Source: an uncultured Bradyrhizobium sp. (GTDB taxonomy: Bacteria > Pseudomonadota > Alphaproteobacteria > Rhizobiales > Xanthobacteraceae). From it: DNA of 64,000 bases. The stretch's first letter is position 1; every line of letters begins with the position of its first letter. Both the position numbers and the translations under genes were made by a program. This document shows, in pieces, positions 1 through 6,794 of this stretch. Below the pieces are notes generated by a model that saw only the letters and a program-made list of their open reading frames with translations, ran no database searches and was not told the DNA's origin. The DNA is taken from assembly GCF_936928535.1 (NCBI RefSeq), contig NZ_CAKZHY010000091.1, forward strand, positions 62,001-126,000. Reading direction: 5' to 3'.

Positions 1-386
1 TTGGCTTCGACCTGGTTGCGCAGGGCTTCGGCATCATTGGTCAGGGCGCCCAAGGTCTGGCTGGCAAGGGCGATGCTCTCGTCGTCGGGGCGAACGCGGA
101 CGTAGAATTCGGCGACGATGTCGACGCGCAGCCGGTCCTTGGTGATCAGGGACTCACGCTCCTTACGCTCGACCGTGAGCCTGAGCGTCTTCAGATTGAC
201 ACTGGCATACGAATGGAAGATCGGCAGGATCATGGCGCCGCCGTCGAGCACGACCTTCTTGCCGCCGAGGCCGGTGCGCACGAAGGCCTCGTCGCGCGTG
301 GCGCGCTTGTAGAGAATGGTGAAGATGATGCCCAAGACGATGATCAGCGCAACGCCGATCACGGCCGGGACTGCAATGTCGAACAT
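1..386 (-). CDS. Flotillin / YqiK-family membrane protein (N-terminal part; runs off the window)
   Basis: Only the first ~128 residues are present; the gene continues past the left edge. The ATG is at 384-386. An N-terminal membrane segment (residues about 4-24, rich in V, I, L) is followed by the start of an SPFH/band-7 domain, with K-R-A-T-R-D-E-A-F-V-R-T-G, G-G-A-M-I-L-P and an R-V-R-P-D-D region. This matches flotillin (YqiK/FloT), a scaffold that assembles in ordered membrane microdomains. It lies 19 bp downstream of a YqiJ-like OB-fold membrane protein, the partner found beside YqiK/YuaG flotillins in other bacteria. Family assignment is firm; the C-terminal coiled coil cannot be seen. 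Confidence 0.9.
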   Translation of the reverse strand, partial: MFDIAVPAVIGVALIIVLGIIFTILYKRATRDEAFVRTGLGGKKVVLDGGAMILPIFHSYASVNLKTLRLTVERKERESLITKDRLRVDIVAEFYVRVRPDDESIALASQTLGALTNDAEALRNQVEA

Positions 387-405
387 GACTTTCTCCAAAA
401 TTGAC

Positions 406-1068
406 TTAGCTGCTGCTTAGAGCGGGTTTGGTCGGTTTCAGTTCATCGTCGGCCCTGACCGCGACGAAACGGGTATCGACGCGATCGACCAGCAGCACCA
501 GCGTGCCCTGCGGCAGTGGCGATGAACTGGGCGCGGCCACCGCGGAGACGAAGTGGCGATTGCCGTGGATGTCGGCGACGCTGACGCGGCCGGGCGGACC
601 CTGGTCGAGTGGGCCGACGACGACCTCACCCACGCGTCCGACAAGATCGCCGAGGCCGATCGCATAGCTTTCATCCTTCGGAATGATCCGTGCGATGCCC
701 CGGCTCGCGCCGCGGACCAGCGGGACCGAGACGACGACGGCCGCGAGCGAAGCGAGACTGGCCGGCAAGGACCCGGCCACCATCCGGGCGACGTCCTGGA
801 TCAGGAAGCCGGTGATCGAGAAGGCGCCCAGTGCCAGCAGCAGGAAGATCAAGAGCGGCACGCCGCCGACATTGATCCAGGAGATGGCGTTGATGACGCC
901 GTTATCGCTCGGATGGCTGAAATCGATGCTGGTGCCGAGCATCTCGCTCAAGGAGGCCCCTACCAGCATCGTGACCACTTCGAGCGTGCCGACGATGAGG
1001 ATCATGGCCGCCGCGATCGCGAACGGCCTGACCTCCGGCGCCATGACGTGTTCGAGCAATGTGCTCAT
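406..1068 (-). CDS. YqiJ-like OB-fold inner-membrane protein (flotillin partner)
   Basis: 220 residues with hydrophobic segments at roughly 15-40, 65-90 and 95-120. A soluble C-terminal region (about 130-200) contains G-L-G-D-L-V-G-R-V-G-E-V-V-V-G-P and R-V-S-V-A-D-I-H-G, typical of the YqiJ/NfeD-type OB fold. These proteins are thought to work with flotillin in membrane organisation. The gene sits between a PspA-like gene (13 bp upstream) and flotillin (19 bp downstream), all on one strand, so a single transcript is likely. The tail (K-P-T-K-P-A-L-S-S-S) is low complexity. Exact function is unknown. Confidence 0.85.
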   Translation of the reverse strand: MSTLLEHVMAPEVRPFAIAAAMILIVGTLEVVTMLVGASLSEMLGTSIDFSHPSDNGVINAISWINVGGVPLLIFLLLALGAFSITGFLIQDVARMVAGSLPASLASLAAVVVSVPLVRGASRGIARIIPKDESYAIGLGDLVGRVGEVVVGPLDQGPPGRVSVADIHGNRHFVSAVAAPSSSPLPQGTLVLLVDRVDTRFVAVRADDELKPTKPALSSS

Positions 1069-1081
1069 GACACGATACTCT

Positions 1082-2236
1082 TCAGGAGCGCGACTTCAAC
1101 CGCGCGAGCCTTGCCGCAATCTCCTTGTCGCGATGGAGCGCGCTGAGCTCGTCGATGTCGCGCGAATACGGAATGCCCGGCGGCACGCCCGTGACGCGCG
1201 CCACGGCCCTGCCCGCACGCAGCGCCTTCGCCGCAGCGGCGGTGCCGCCACGCTTGCGGGGCGAATGCGAGGCCTGATGGCTCGCCTCAGTCTCGCTCTT
1301 TGCGAGATCGACGCGGCGCTGCTCGGCATCCTGCAGCGCCGAGAGCACGGCGCGTAGCGAAGTCACGCATTGCTCGATCTTCTCGTTGTTCTCGTCGATG
1401 GCGCGGGACAGCACCTCGAACTGTGCCTCCAGATCCATCTGCCGCGCGATGCCGGCGCGGGCCAGATCGTCGCGGCCGTCGGTGATCGCGCCCTCGATTT
1501 TGGCGGCGAGATCGGTCATCTCGCGTTCGATCTCGGTGCGGCGCGCGTTGAGGCGGTATTCCTCGGCGCGCGCGGCCGCGAGCGCATCGCGCGCCTCGCT
1601 CTCGGCGCGCTCGATCTCGCGGATGGCCTGGCCAACCACTTTCAGCTTGTTGTTGCCTTCGGCCTGCTCGATCGCGTCATAGGCGATGCCGGCGATCAGA
1701 CGTCCGACCCGGGACAGGAAGTTCTCGGGAGCGGCTGCGATGGTATCCATGGCGTTCTCCTCCTCTGGCAGACTGTTCGGCGTGACGCCGTAGTGAACCT
1801 CGAAACCGTCGTCGGTGCGGATGAGGTGCGCGGGCACGCTCTGGCCCCAGCCTTCCGCATAGCCAACGTAGTCGAAGGGCACGCTGAAGCGCCCCTGCAC
1901 GGTCGAAATCGAAATGGTGGCCGGGCCCTTGATCTTGGCGAGCTTGTCGTCGAGCGGCAGGCGGCGGCCTTGCGCCGCGCGATAGTCGGTGCGGTCGCGC
2001 AGGCCCAGCGTCACCAGCCGCGACGGCAGCGCGGTCTGTTTCCGGATCGGCTCATAGGCATGGGCATGCAGCAGTACGACGTTGGATCCCACATTATGGG
2101 TCCGAGCGACCTCATCGAGGATCTCCATCATGCGGTCATAGGCCTGGAACGTCGCCTCCATGGCGGCCTTGGCGGCCGGGTCAGGGGCTAGCCTGTATCG
2201 AAGCGCCGATGGCGCATTTCGGAGCGACGGGCTCAT
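1082..2236 (-). CDS. PspA/IM30-family protein with in-frame N-terminal TnpB-like extension
   Basis: The open frame from the ATG at 2234-2236 gives 384 residues (a GTG three codons further up is also in frame). The C-terminal ~222 residues, beginning at an internal ATG (1748-1750), are a PspA/IM30 coiled coil: K-V-V-G-Q-A-I-R-E-I-E, then long Ala/Glu/Arg helices. 222 residues is the usual PspA length. That internal ATG is preceded by GAGGAGGAG, an excellent ribosome-binding site, while the upstream ATG has none visible. The PspA protein is therefore probably made from 1750. The upstream part resembles the N-terminal half of IS605-type TnpB (listed separately). PspA binds and stabilises stressed inner membrane; the yqiJ- and flotillin-like genes downstream fit that role. 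What is uncertain is whether a fusion protein is also made. Confidence 0.75.
   Translation of the reverse strand: MSPSLRNAPSALRYRLAPDPAAKAAMEATFQAYDRMMEILDEVARTHNVGSNVVLLHAHAYEPIRKQTALPSRLVTLGLRDRTDYRAAQGRRLPLDDKLAKIKGPATISISTVQGRFSVPFDYVGYAEGWGQSVPAHLIRTDDGFEVHYGVTPNSLPEEENAMDTIAAAPENFLSRVGRLIAGIAYDAIEQAEGNNKLKVVGQAIREIERAESEARDALAAARAEEYRLNARRTEIEREMTDLAAKIEGAITDGRDDLARAGIARQMDLEAQFEVLSRAIDENNEKIEQCVTSLRAVLSALQDAEQRRVDLAKSETEASHQASHSPRKRGGTAAAAKALRAGRAVARVTGVPPGIPYSRDIDELSALHRDKEIAARLARLKSRS
1751..2236 (-). other. TnpB-like N-terminal segment (helical + WED-like), no RuvC domain
   Basis: About 162 codons upstream of, and in frame with, the PspA start. The translation has A-L-R-Y-R-L-A-P-D-P-A-A-K at the start. 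It then has L-P-S-R-L-V-T-L-G-L-R-D, T-I-S-I-S-T-V-Q-G-R-F-S-V-P-F, and P-A-H-L-I-R-T-D-D-G-F-E-V-H-Y-G-V. This is the order of motifs in the N-terminal half of IS200/IS605 TnpB proteins, just before the RuvC-I D-L-G-I motif. No RuvC motif follows; the frame runs straight into PspA. It has no internal stop, so it is either a recent relic or a kept domain. Similarity was judged by eye only. Confidence 0.5.
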
Positions 2237-2245
2237 GGAAAGCAC

Positions 2246-2268
2246 TAAAGCACCATTTTGGTGCTTTA
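2246..2268. promoter_or_regulatory. Perfect 9-bp inverted repeat at the 5' border of the TnpB-like/pspA frame
   Basis: TAAAGCACC (2246-2254), a 5-base ATTTT spacer, then GGTGCTTTA (2260-2268). It directly abuts the GTG at 2243-2245, and the half-site GTGCTTT recurs once more just inside the gene (2238-2245 region). It could be an operator for the pspA operon, an RNA hairpin in the leader, or the end hairpin of a former IS605-like element. The sequence does not decide between these. Confidence 0.45.
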
Positions 2269-2485
2269 CAAGGGGGAAGCTCGATCACGTTCCACTGATC
2301 CTGATGCACTCTATGGGTTAGTCGCTGTCGCCTGGGGCCGCGTTCAAGGCGGGCCATCACTCCTAGATGACCGCCGATCAAGACTTTCTGCATGCGCGGG
2401 TTGCAATTTTACGCAAAGGCTAGGTCGACCTGGGACGCGGGACAGAGCTGTGTCGCGCGACGTTGCGAGCAATCCTTGCGACGAC

Positions 2486-2523
2486 GCAATCCAGAGTCCT
2501 TCCGCGGAGGGATTCTGGATTGC
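2486..2523. repeat. Palindromic intergenic element between pspA and the receptor gene
   Basis: GCAATCCAGA (2486-2495) and TCTGGATTGC (2514-2523) form a perfect 10-bp stem around TTCCGCGGA. Flanks read TTGCGAGCAATCC and TTCGCTACGCTCGCAATGACGG, a common style of dispersed rhizobial palindromic repeat. The 401-bp gap 2237-2637 otherwise contains only the hairpin at 2246 and no supported gene; the frame of the receptor gene runs open into this repeat by chance. Confidence 0.7.
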
Positions 2524-2637
2524 TTCGCTACGCTCGCAATGACGGAGCAAGGAGCGTTCGCGTATTCTGATAACTCACGCCTCAGTCCGCAGATACACCT
2601 TCGCATTCTCGCGTGGTTCGAAACCGGGACACCATCG

Positions 2638-3780
2638 ATGACTCCTCCGCATCAGGCGACTGGCTCTCGCGCACGAACCGCCCGGTTACCCTGGTCGCGC
2701 GCGGCTGCGCTCGCTGGCGGGCTGGTCTTCGCACTGCTCATCTATATCGGCTGGCCTGCGGCTCAGGCTGAGCCCGCCAAGCTCCGCGTGGCGACCCGAA
2801 TCGTGCCGCCCATGGTCATCGAGAAGAACGGCACGCTGAGTGGCTTCAGTATCGAGCTCTGGAACAGCATCGGCAAACGACTGAACCGCGAGACCGACTA
2901 TATCGTGTTGCCCGATGTGAGCGAACTGCTTGACGCGGTGAAAAATGGACGAGCCGATCTCGCCATCGCGGCCATCTCCATCACGTCGGAGCGGGAGGAC
3001 AGGTTCGACTTCTCTCAGCCGATCATGAACTCGGGCTTGCAAATCCTGGTTCGCGGCACGGCCGTCAATGTCGAAGCCAATCCGCTCCGCGAGCTGATGC
3101 AATTGTTCTTCTCACGCACCCTGCTGGTCTGGCTCGGCATTGCACTGCTACTGATCCTCGTGCCGGCGCACCTGATGTTCCTGGTCGAGCGAACGCATCA
3201 CAGCGGGATCATTCCGACCAGGAAGTATTTTCCGGGCATCTTCCACGCGATGTTCTGGGCGGCGGGCACGCTGGCCACCCAGGCCGATCAGATGCCGCGG
3301 CACTGGATGGCGCGCATCGTGGCTGTGCTGTGGATGTTCACCGGGGTGGTGTTCGTCGCATTCTATACCGCGCAGTTGACGGCTTCACTGACGGTGCAGC
3401 AGATCAAGGGACCGATCAACAGCAGGCAGGACCTTGTCGGCAAGACCGTCGGCACCACGCGGGGCAGCACGGCCACGGCCTATCTGAATGAGCTCAAGGC
3501 CCAGGTTCGCGAGTTCGAGAAGGTCGATGACCTCTACAAGGCCCTGCTGGACCAGCAGGTCGACGCCGTCGTGTTCGATTCACCCGCCCTGCTCTACTAC
3601 ACCACCCATGACGGAAGCCGATTGGCGCGGACCGTCGGCGAAGTGTTTCACCGGGAAGACTACGGCATCGTGTTTCCGACCGGCAGCCCGTTGCGCAAGC
3701 AGGTCAACGAAGCGCTGCTGGGGCTCCGCGAGAACGACACGTACCAGCGGATCTACGAGGAATGGTTCGGCAAGCGCTAG
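2638..3780 (+). CDS. Ionotropic-glutamate-receptor-like protein (periplasmic binding domain plus pore)
   Basis: 380 residues from the ATG at 2638; the frame is open upstream only through a palindromic repeat. Order of parts: signal segment (~20-44); binding lobe S1 (~46-150, with I-S-I-T-S-E-R-E-D, whose Arg119 is where iGluRs hold the ligand carboxylate); membrane helix M1 (160-183); re-entrant pore loop (~202-219); helix M3 (224-252) ending F-Y-T-A-Q-L-T-A-S-L-T-V; lobe S2 (258-380, with V-F-D-S-P, D314). This is the S1-M1-P-M3-S2 plan of prokaryotic GluR channels. The pore lacks the K+-type T-V-G-Y-G and instead resembles the animal pattern F-W..G.L..Q....P-R. It is likely a ligand-gated channel or sensor; the ligand is unknown (amino acid by family). 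It is a single gene. Confidence 0.85.
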   Translation: MTPPHQATGSRARTARLPWSRAAALAGGLVFALLIYIGWPAAQAEPAKLRVATRIVPPMVIEKNGTLSGFSIELWNSIGKRLNRETDYIVLPDVSELLDAVKNGRADLAIAAISITSEREDRFDFSQPIMNSGLQILVRGTAVNVEANPLRELMQLFFSRTLLVWLGIALLLILVPAHLMFLVERTHHSGIIPTRKYFPGIFHAMFWAAGTLATQADQMPRHWMARIVAVLWMFTGVVFVAFYTAQLTASLTVQQIKGPINSRQDLVGKTVGTTRGSTATAYLNELKAQVREFEKVDDLYKALLDQQVDAVVFDSPALLYYTTHDGSRLARTVGEVFHREDYGIVFPTGSPLRKQVNEALLGLRENDTYQRIYEEWFGKR

Positions 3781-3839
3781 GTCGGGATTCAACAGCTTGT
3801 CCGCAGCATATCCACAACGACAATTCGAAAGATTTACGC

Positions 3840-3873
3840 TGGATTTGCAACGCACTTGCTGCGCACAAATCCA
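3840..3873. terminator. Hairpin between convergent genes
   Basis: TGGATTTG (3840-3847) pairs perfectly with CAAATCCA (3866-3873), with an inner CGCA/TGCG stem. It lies between the stops of the convergent receptor gene (3780) and Cys-rich gene (3885) and could end transcription from both sides. No long T run is present, so termination is inferred from position. Confidence 0.45.
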
Positions 3874-3884
3874 CAGGGCGTGCG

Positions 3885-4148
3885 TCAGCCGCCAGCCTGG
3901 TCGAACACGCTGCGGCAGGCCTCGCTCAGGCTTGAGCGGTTACGGCGCAGGCAGGCCGTGATCGCACGAACGTTGGGGATTTCGCCGGCGCAGAGCCGGT
4001 AGACGTCGGGGGTGCAGGCCCGACGCTGCTCCGGCGTGCCCTGCTGCGCATTTGCCGCTGATGCAAACAAGGTCAGGAACAGGCCGACCGTGGAGGCACG
4101 ACGCGCCCGGCTTCTCACACCCGCAAACCGCAAGAACCGCGCCTTCAT
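3885..4148 (-). CDS. Small exported cysteine-rich protein
   Basis: 87 residues from the ATG at 4146-4148, preceded by AGGAG at suitable distance. An upstream in-frame ATG exists but would put 18 basic residues before the signal peptide. A signal peptide (about 1-34, ending A-N-A-Q-Q) is followed by R-R-A-C-T-P-D-V-Y-R-L-C-A-G-E-I-P-N-V, then I-T-A-C-L-R-R-N and L-S-E-A-C. The four cysteines with C-x(2)-D-V-x(3)-C spacing match a small periplasmic Cys-repeat family common in Bradyrhizobium. Function unknown. A perfect CRP-type box lies 83 bp upstream of the start (4231-4246). Confidence 0.75.
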   Translation of the reverse strand: MKARFLRFAGVRSRARRASTVGLFLTLFASAANAQQGTPEQRRACTPDVYRLCAGEIPNVRAITACLRRNRSSLSEACRSVFDQAGG

Positions 4149-4230
4149 GACCAGTCTCCTGTCTGCCCTGCCTGCCCGGCCGCCATTGGCCGGTGTGGGC
4201 AAAGAGGTAGGAGGAATAAATCGCTGGCGA

Positions 4231-4246
4231 TGTGATCTCTTTCACA
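4231..4246. promoter_or_regulatory. Perfect CRP-type operator (TGTGA-N6-TCACA)
   Basis: TGTGATCTCTTTCACA, 10 of 10 conserved positions of the CRP consensus. It lies in the divergent region between the small Cys-rich gene (start 4148, minus) and the 68-residue gene (start 4436, plus). Its distance to 4148 suits control of the Cys-rich gene. The site is symmetric; which gene it serves is inferred. Confidence 0.6.
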
Positions 4247-4349
4247 CTTGCCGCCGCTTGGAACCTCTTAGACTTGCCGGGGTTTTTCTTGGGCTTGTTG
4301 GGACTTCTGGGGACCTTTCAGAAATCACTAACCAAACGGATCTCGATCG

Positions 4350-4377
4350 CCTGATCGTTAAAATGCGAACGATCAGG
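4350..4377. promoter_or_regulatory. Perfect 10-bp inverted repeat upstream of small gene
   Basis: CCTGATCGTT (4350-4359), 8-base spacer AAAATGCG, AACGATCAGG (4368-4377). It lies 58 bp before the ATG at 4436. It may be an operator for a dimeric regulator or a leader hairpin. It is not followed by a T run, so it is not a classical terminator. Confidence 0.5.
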
Positions 4378-4435
4378 TCAATCGGGAAACAAACCGGCTT
4401 TGCGACACTGCGCCATCCGTGGTCCGGAGGGTGTG

Positions 4436-4642
4436 ATGAGCGAAGCCGAATTCAATTTGATGCTGGATGCCGTCCGGGACGCCATGATTGTCGACAATTT
4501 CTTGCCCGCGCCGGAGGAGGACTTCGTCCCTCGCGCGTGGAGCTTCGACGCAACGCCCAAGAAGGCGCTCCAGGCCGCCAATGACAATGAGTGCGCCTGG
4601 CCCCTGCTGCCCTTTCCGGACGGCTGGTACGCTGCCTGCTGA
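4436..4642 (+). CDS. Small hypothetical protein (68 aa)
   Basis: The ATG at 4436 follows GGAGGGTGTG, a good ribosome-binding site; an upstream in-frame ATG at 4400 has none. The product is acidic and soluble: M-S-E-A-E-F-N-L-M-L-D-A-V-R-D-A-M, then P-A-P-E-E-D-F-V-P-R-A-W-S-F-D, A-A-N-D-N-E-C-A-W-P. There is no signal peptide or membrane segment. GC-ending codons and an upstream inverted repeat support a real gene. Function not recognised. Confidence 0.6.
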   Translation: MSEAEFNLMLDAVRDAMIVDNFLPAPEEDFVPRAWSFDATPKKALQAANDNECAWPLLPFPDGWYAAC

Positions 4643-4686
4643 AACCTCCAGGCTGAACCTGGCGGCGAACGGCAGGCCTTCTCCGA

Positions 4687-4866
4687 TCAAGTCTTGACGC
4701 TGTCCTTGTCGTCCTGCTGCGCCCTGTCGGGTGCCGCTGGCGGGAAGATGCTGTCATAGATCGCGCGCGCCTCGGCAATGAGGCGAGCCCGCTCCAGCTC
4801 GGATTTCGGGATAAACCGGACGATCTCGCCCACGTGTGCTCCAGCGCTCGATGGTTGGGACTGCAT
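4687..4866 (-). CDS. Small conserved-type protein (59 aa)
   Basis: Start ATG at 4864-4866 gives M-Q-S-Q-P-S-S-A-G-A-H-V-G-E-I-V, then R-F-I-P-K-S-E-L-E-R-A-R-L-I-A-E-A-R-A-I-Y-D-S-I-F-P-P. The charged helix with a hydrophobic tail motif looks like a short rhizobial protein family I have seen but cannot name. It is convergent with the 68-residue gene and lies beside tRNA-Cys. An earlier in-frame ATG (4986) would overlap the region between the genes and has low-quality sequence, so the shorter start is preferred. Confidence 0.6.
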   Translation of the reverse strand: MQSQPSSAGAHVGEIVRFIPKSELERARLIAEARAIYDSIFPPAAPDRAQQDDKDSVKT

Positions 4867-5025
4867 GCCTTCGCAGATGCGAAGTTTATGCCATCGGGCC
4901 TGAATCGAGGGTTTCCAACAAGCCCCGGGCAAACCCGGTGCGCGCGACGCGTGCGGCTGCTGCCTGCGCCATTGGCGGGCCGGCACGAAATGATGGTTTT
5001 TGCTGAGATATCAAATGTTTGGTGA

Positions 5026-5099
5026 TGGAGGCCACGACCAGAATTGAACTGGTGTACACGGTTTTGCAGACCGTTGCGTAACCACTCCGCCACGTGGCC
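5026..5099 (-). tRNA. tRNA-Cys (anticodon GCA)
   Basis: The minus strand gives a 74-nt cloverleaf with acceptor GGCCACG/CGTGGCC, D arm GGCGGAGTGGTTACGC, T arm with TTCAATTC and an encoded CCA end. Anticodon GCA lies at plus positions 5065-5067, in the loop CTGCAAA. All arms pair well. Confidence 0.95.
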
Positions 5100-5155
5100 C
5101 CGTAAGGCCGGAGCAATATAGGGGATCAACGGCTTAGGCAACCCCGACGGGACAG

Positions 5156-5908
5156 TTACACCTTCACAGGACCGAGGTATCGAGCAAGAACCTCCTCGGT
5201 CGTGCCTGACGCGGTGATCCGCCCCTGCTCCAGCAGGATGGCGCGGTTGCAGGTGCTCCTGATCATCTCGGCATCGTGCGAGGCCAGCACCAGGATGCCG
5301 GCGCGCGCGACGATCTCGTCGAGCCGCTGCCGTGCTTTCTTGCGGAACTGCTGGTCGCCGACGCCGATCCATTCGTCGAGCAGCACGATCTCGCCTTCGA
5401 CGGCGGTGGCGACCGCGAAAATCAGGCGCAGCATCATGCCGCTAGAATAGGTACGGAGCGGCAGATCGAGCTTGTCGCCGAGCTCGGTGAACTCGGCGAT
5501 CTCGGCGCGCCGCGCGTCGATGTCGGTGCGGCGCGCGCCGATCACGAGGCCGCGGCGCATGATGTTCTCGTAACCGGTCGCCTCCTCGTCGAAGCCGGCC
5601 GCGAGATCGAACAGCGAGAGGCAGCGGCCGAGCACGTCGAGGCTACCGGCGGTTGGATGGTAGATACCGGCAAGAACCCGCAGCAACGTCGTCTTGCCAG
5701 CGCCATTGGCGCCGACGATGGCGAGGCGATCACCCGCGCGGATATCGAGGTCGATGCCGTCAAGCGCCGTGACGATGAGTGGACGCGTTTTCTCGCGGCG
5801 CAGCGTCACGGCACGCACGAAGCGGCTGCGCAGCGAGCGATCGCGGAACGACAGCACCGGGAACGTCACCGAGACGTTGCGCAGCACGATATGGGCTTGA
5901 GGGCTCAT
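5156..5908 (-). CDS. ABC exporter ATP-binding protein, Wzt/polysaccharide type
   Basis: 250 residues from the ATG at 5906-5908. Walker A is G-A-N-G-A-G-K-T-T (about 67-75), the signature region is Y-S-S-G-M-M-L-R-L, and Walker B is E-I-V-L-L-D-E-W-I-G-V-G-D. A-S-H-D supplies the switch His. The W-I-G-V-G-D and S-S-G-M forms are characteristic of ATPases exporting polysaccharide or teichoic/O-antigen chains. The carbohydrate-binding C-terminal domain found in some Wzt proteins is absent. It follows its permease by 8 bp. The exported glycan is unknown; no glycan synthesis genes are adjacent. Confidence 0.9.
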   Translation of the reverse strand: MSPQAHIVLRNVSVTFPVLSFRDRSLRSRFVRAVTLRREKTRPLIVTALDGIDLDIRAGDRLAIVGANGAGKTTLLRVLAGIYHPTAGSLDVLGRCLSLFDLAAGFDEEATGYENIMRRGLVIGARRTDIDARRAEIAEFTELGDKLDLPLRTYSSGMMLRLIFAVATAVEGEIVLLDEWIGVGDQQFRKKARQRLDEIVARAGILVLASHDAEMIRSTCNRAILLEQGRITASGTTEEVLARYLGPVKV

Positions 5909-5916
5909 GTTGCGCC

Positions 5917-6636
5917 TCACAGCCAATACGCCACGCGGCGGCGGTATCTTGCGTAGCAGCCAAGCCCGATGGCGGCCGCAGCGAGCGCGTAAGCGATGCC
6001 GAGCAGCCATTGCGCCTGATCTATCGGCTGCGACAACAGCGGCTTGCGCACGAGATCGAGCAGCGTCGCAAACGGATTGACCCATGTCAGCCAGGCGAGC
6101 GCGGTGCCGCGCACGCTGTCCTCGGTCCAGATCACGGGCGTGAGGAAGAAGATGAATTGCAGGCCGCTGACGATTGCAGATCCAATGTCGCGGAAGCGCG
6201 CGCAGAGCACACCGAGTGCGACTGCCCCGCCGAGCAGAACGACCAGCAGAAGCGCAAGGCCAGGCAGCGCGAGCAGCATGGTCCAGCGCAGCGGCCAGGG
6301 CACCGCGACATGGAGCATGACGACGATCAGGAGATGATGGGCGAAGATCAGGACGTTGCGCGCGAGCATCTGCAGCACGTGCACGATCAGGGGCGCCGGC
6401 ACCGCCTTGATCAGATGGCCGGAGGCGACGAAGACGTTGGCGCCCTCCTGGAGCGTGGTCGCGATCAGGGTCCAGACGATCAGGCCGACCGCGAAAGGCG
6501 GCAGGAAAGCAGCGATGTCCTGCTTGAACAGCGCGGCATAGACCGTGCCGACGCTTGCGATGGTCGCCGCCAGCGTCAGCGTGATCCAGAGCGGTCCGAT
6601 CACCGTGCGCCGGTAGCGCAACGAGATGTCCATCAC
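5917..6636 (-). CDS. ABC exporter permease, Wzm/polysaccharide type (true start probably upstream)
   Basis: 239 residues from the first standard in-frame start (GTG at 6634-6636), with six hydrophobic segments and the ABC2-type motif R-R-T-V-I-G-P-L-W. Homologous-looking sequence continues upstream in frame (A-Q-F-D-R-W-G-T-L-A before the GTG), matching the conserved N-terminal region of Wzm proteins, so this start truncates it. No ATG, GTG or TTG occurs further up. The only strong ribosome-binding site (GGAAGGAG) lies 7 bases before an ATA codon at 6742-6744, which would give 275 residues, the usual length. Upstream it nearly meets the DTW gene. Confidence 0.85.
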   Translation of the reverse strand: MMDISLRYRRTVIGPLWITLTLAATIASVGTVYAALFKQDIAAFLPPFAVGLIVWTLIATTLQEGANVFVASGHLIKAVPAPLIVHVLQMLARNVLIFAHHLLIVVMLHVAVPWPLRWTMLLALPGLALLLVVLLGGAVALGVLCARFRDIGSAIVSGLQFIFFLTPVIWTEDSVRGTALAWLTWVNPFATLLDLVRKPLLSQPIDQAQWLLGIAYALAAAAIGLGCYARYRRRVAYWL

Positions 6637-6794
6637 GGCCAGCGTGCCCCAACGATCGAACTGCGCGGCCTGGGCCAGGATCTCCTTCGCTGCGCTCGGA
6701 ATTCGGCTGCCCCCTTCTGGTTCCGGACCGGTCGGTCTCTCTATCTGCCCGCTCCTTCCGGGGCAATCAACCGGACGGACGAACCACGCCCAAG

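Noticed and set aside
2392-2637. Longer N terminus for the receptor protein (start at 2392)
   Set aside because: The extra 82 codons cross a palindromic repeat and precede the natural signal segment; the ATG at 2638 is the sensible start.
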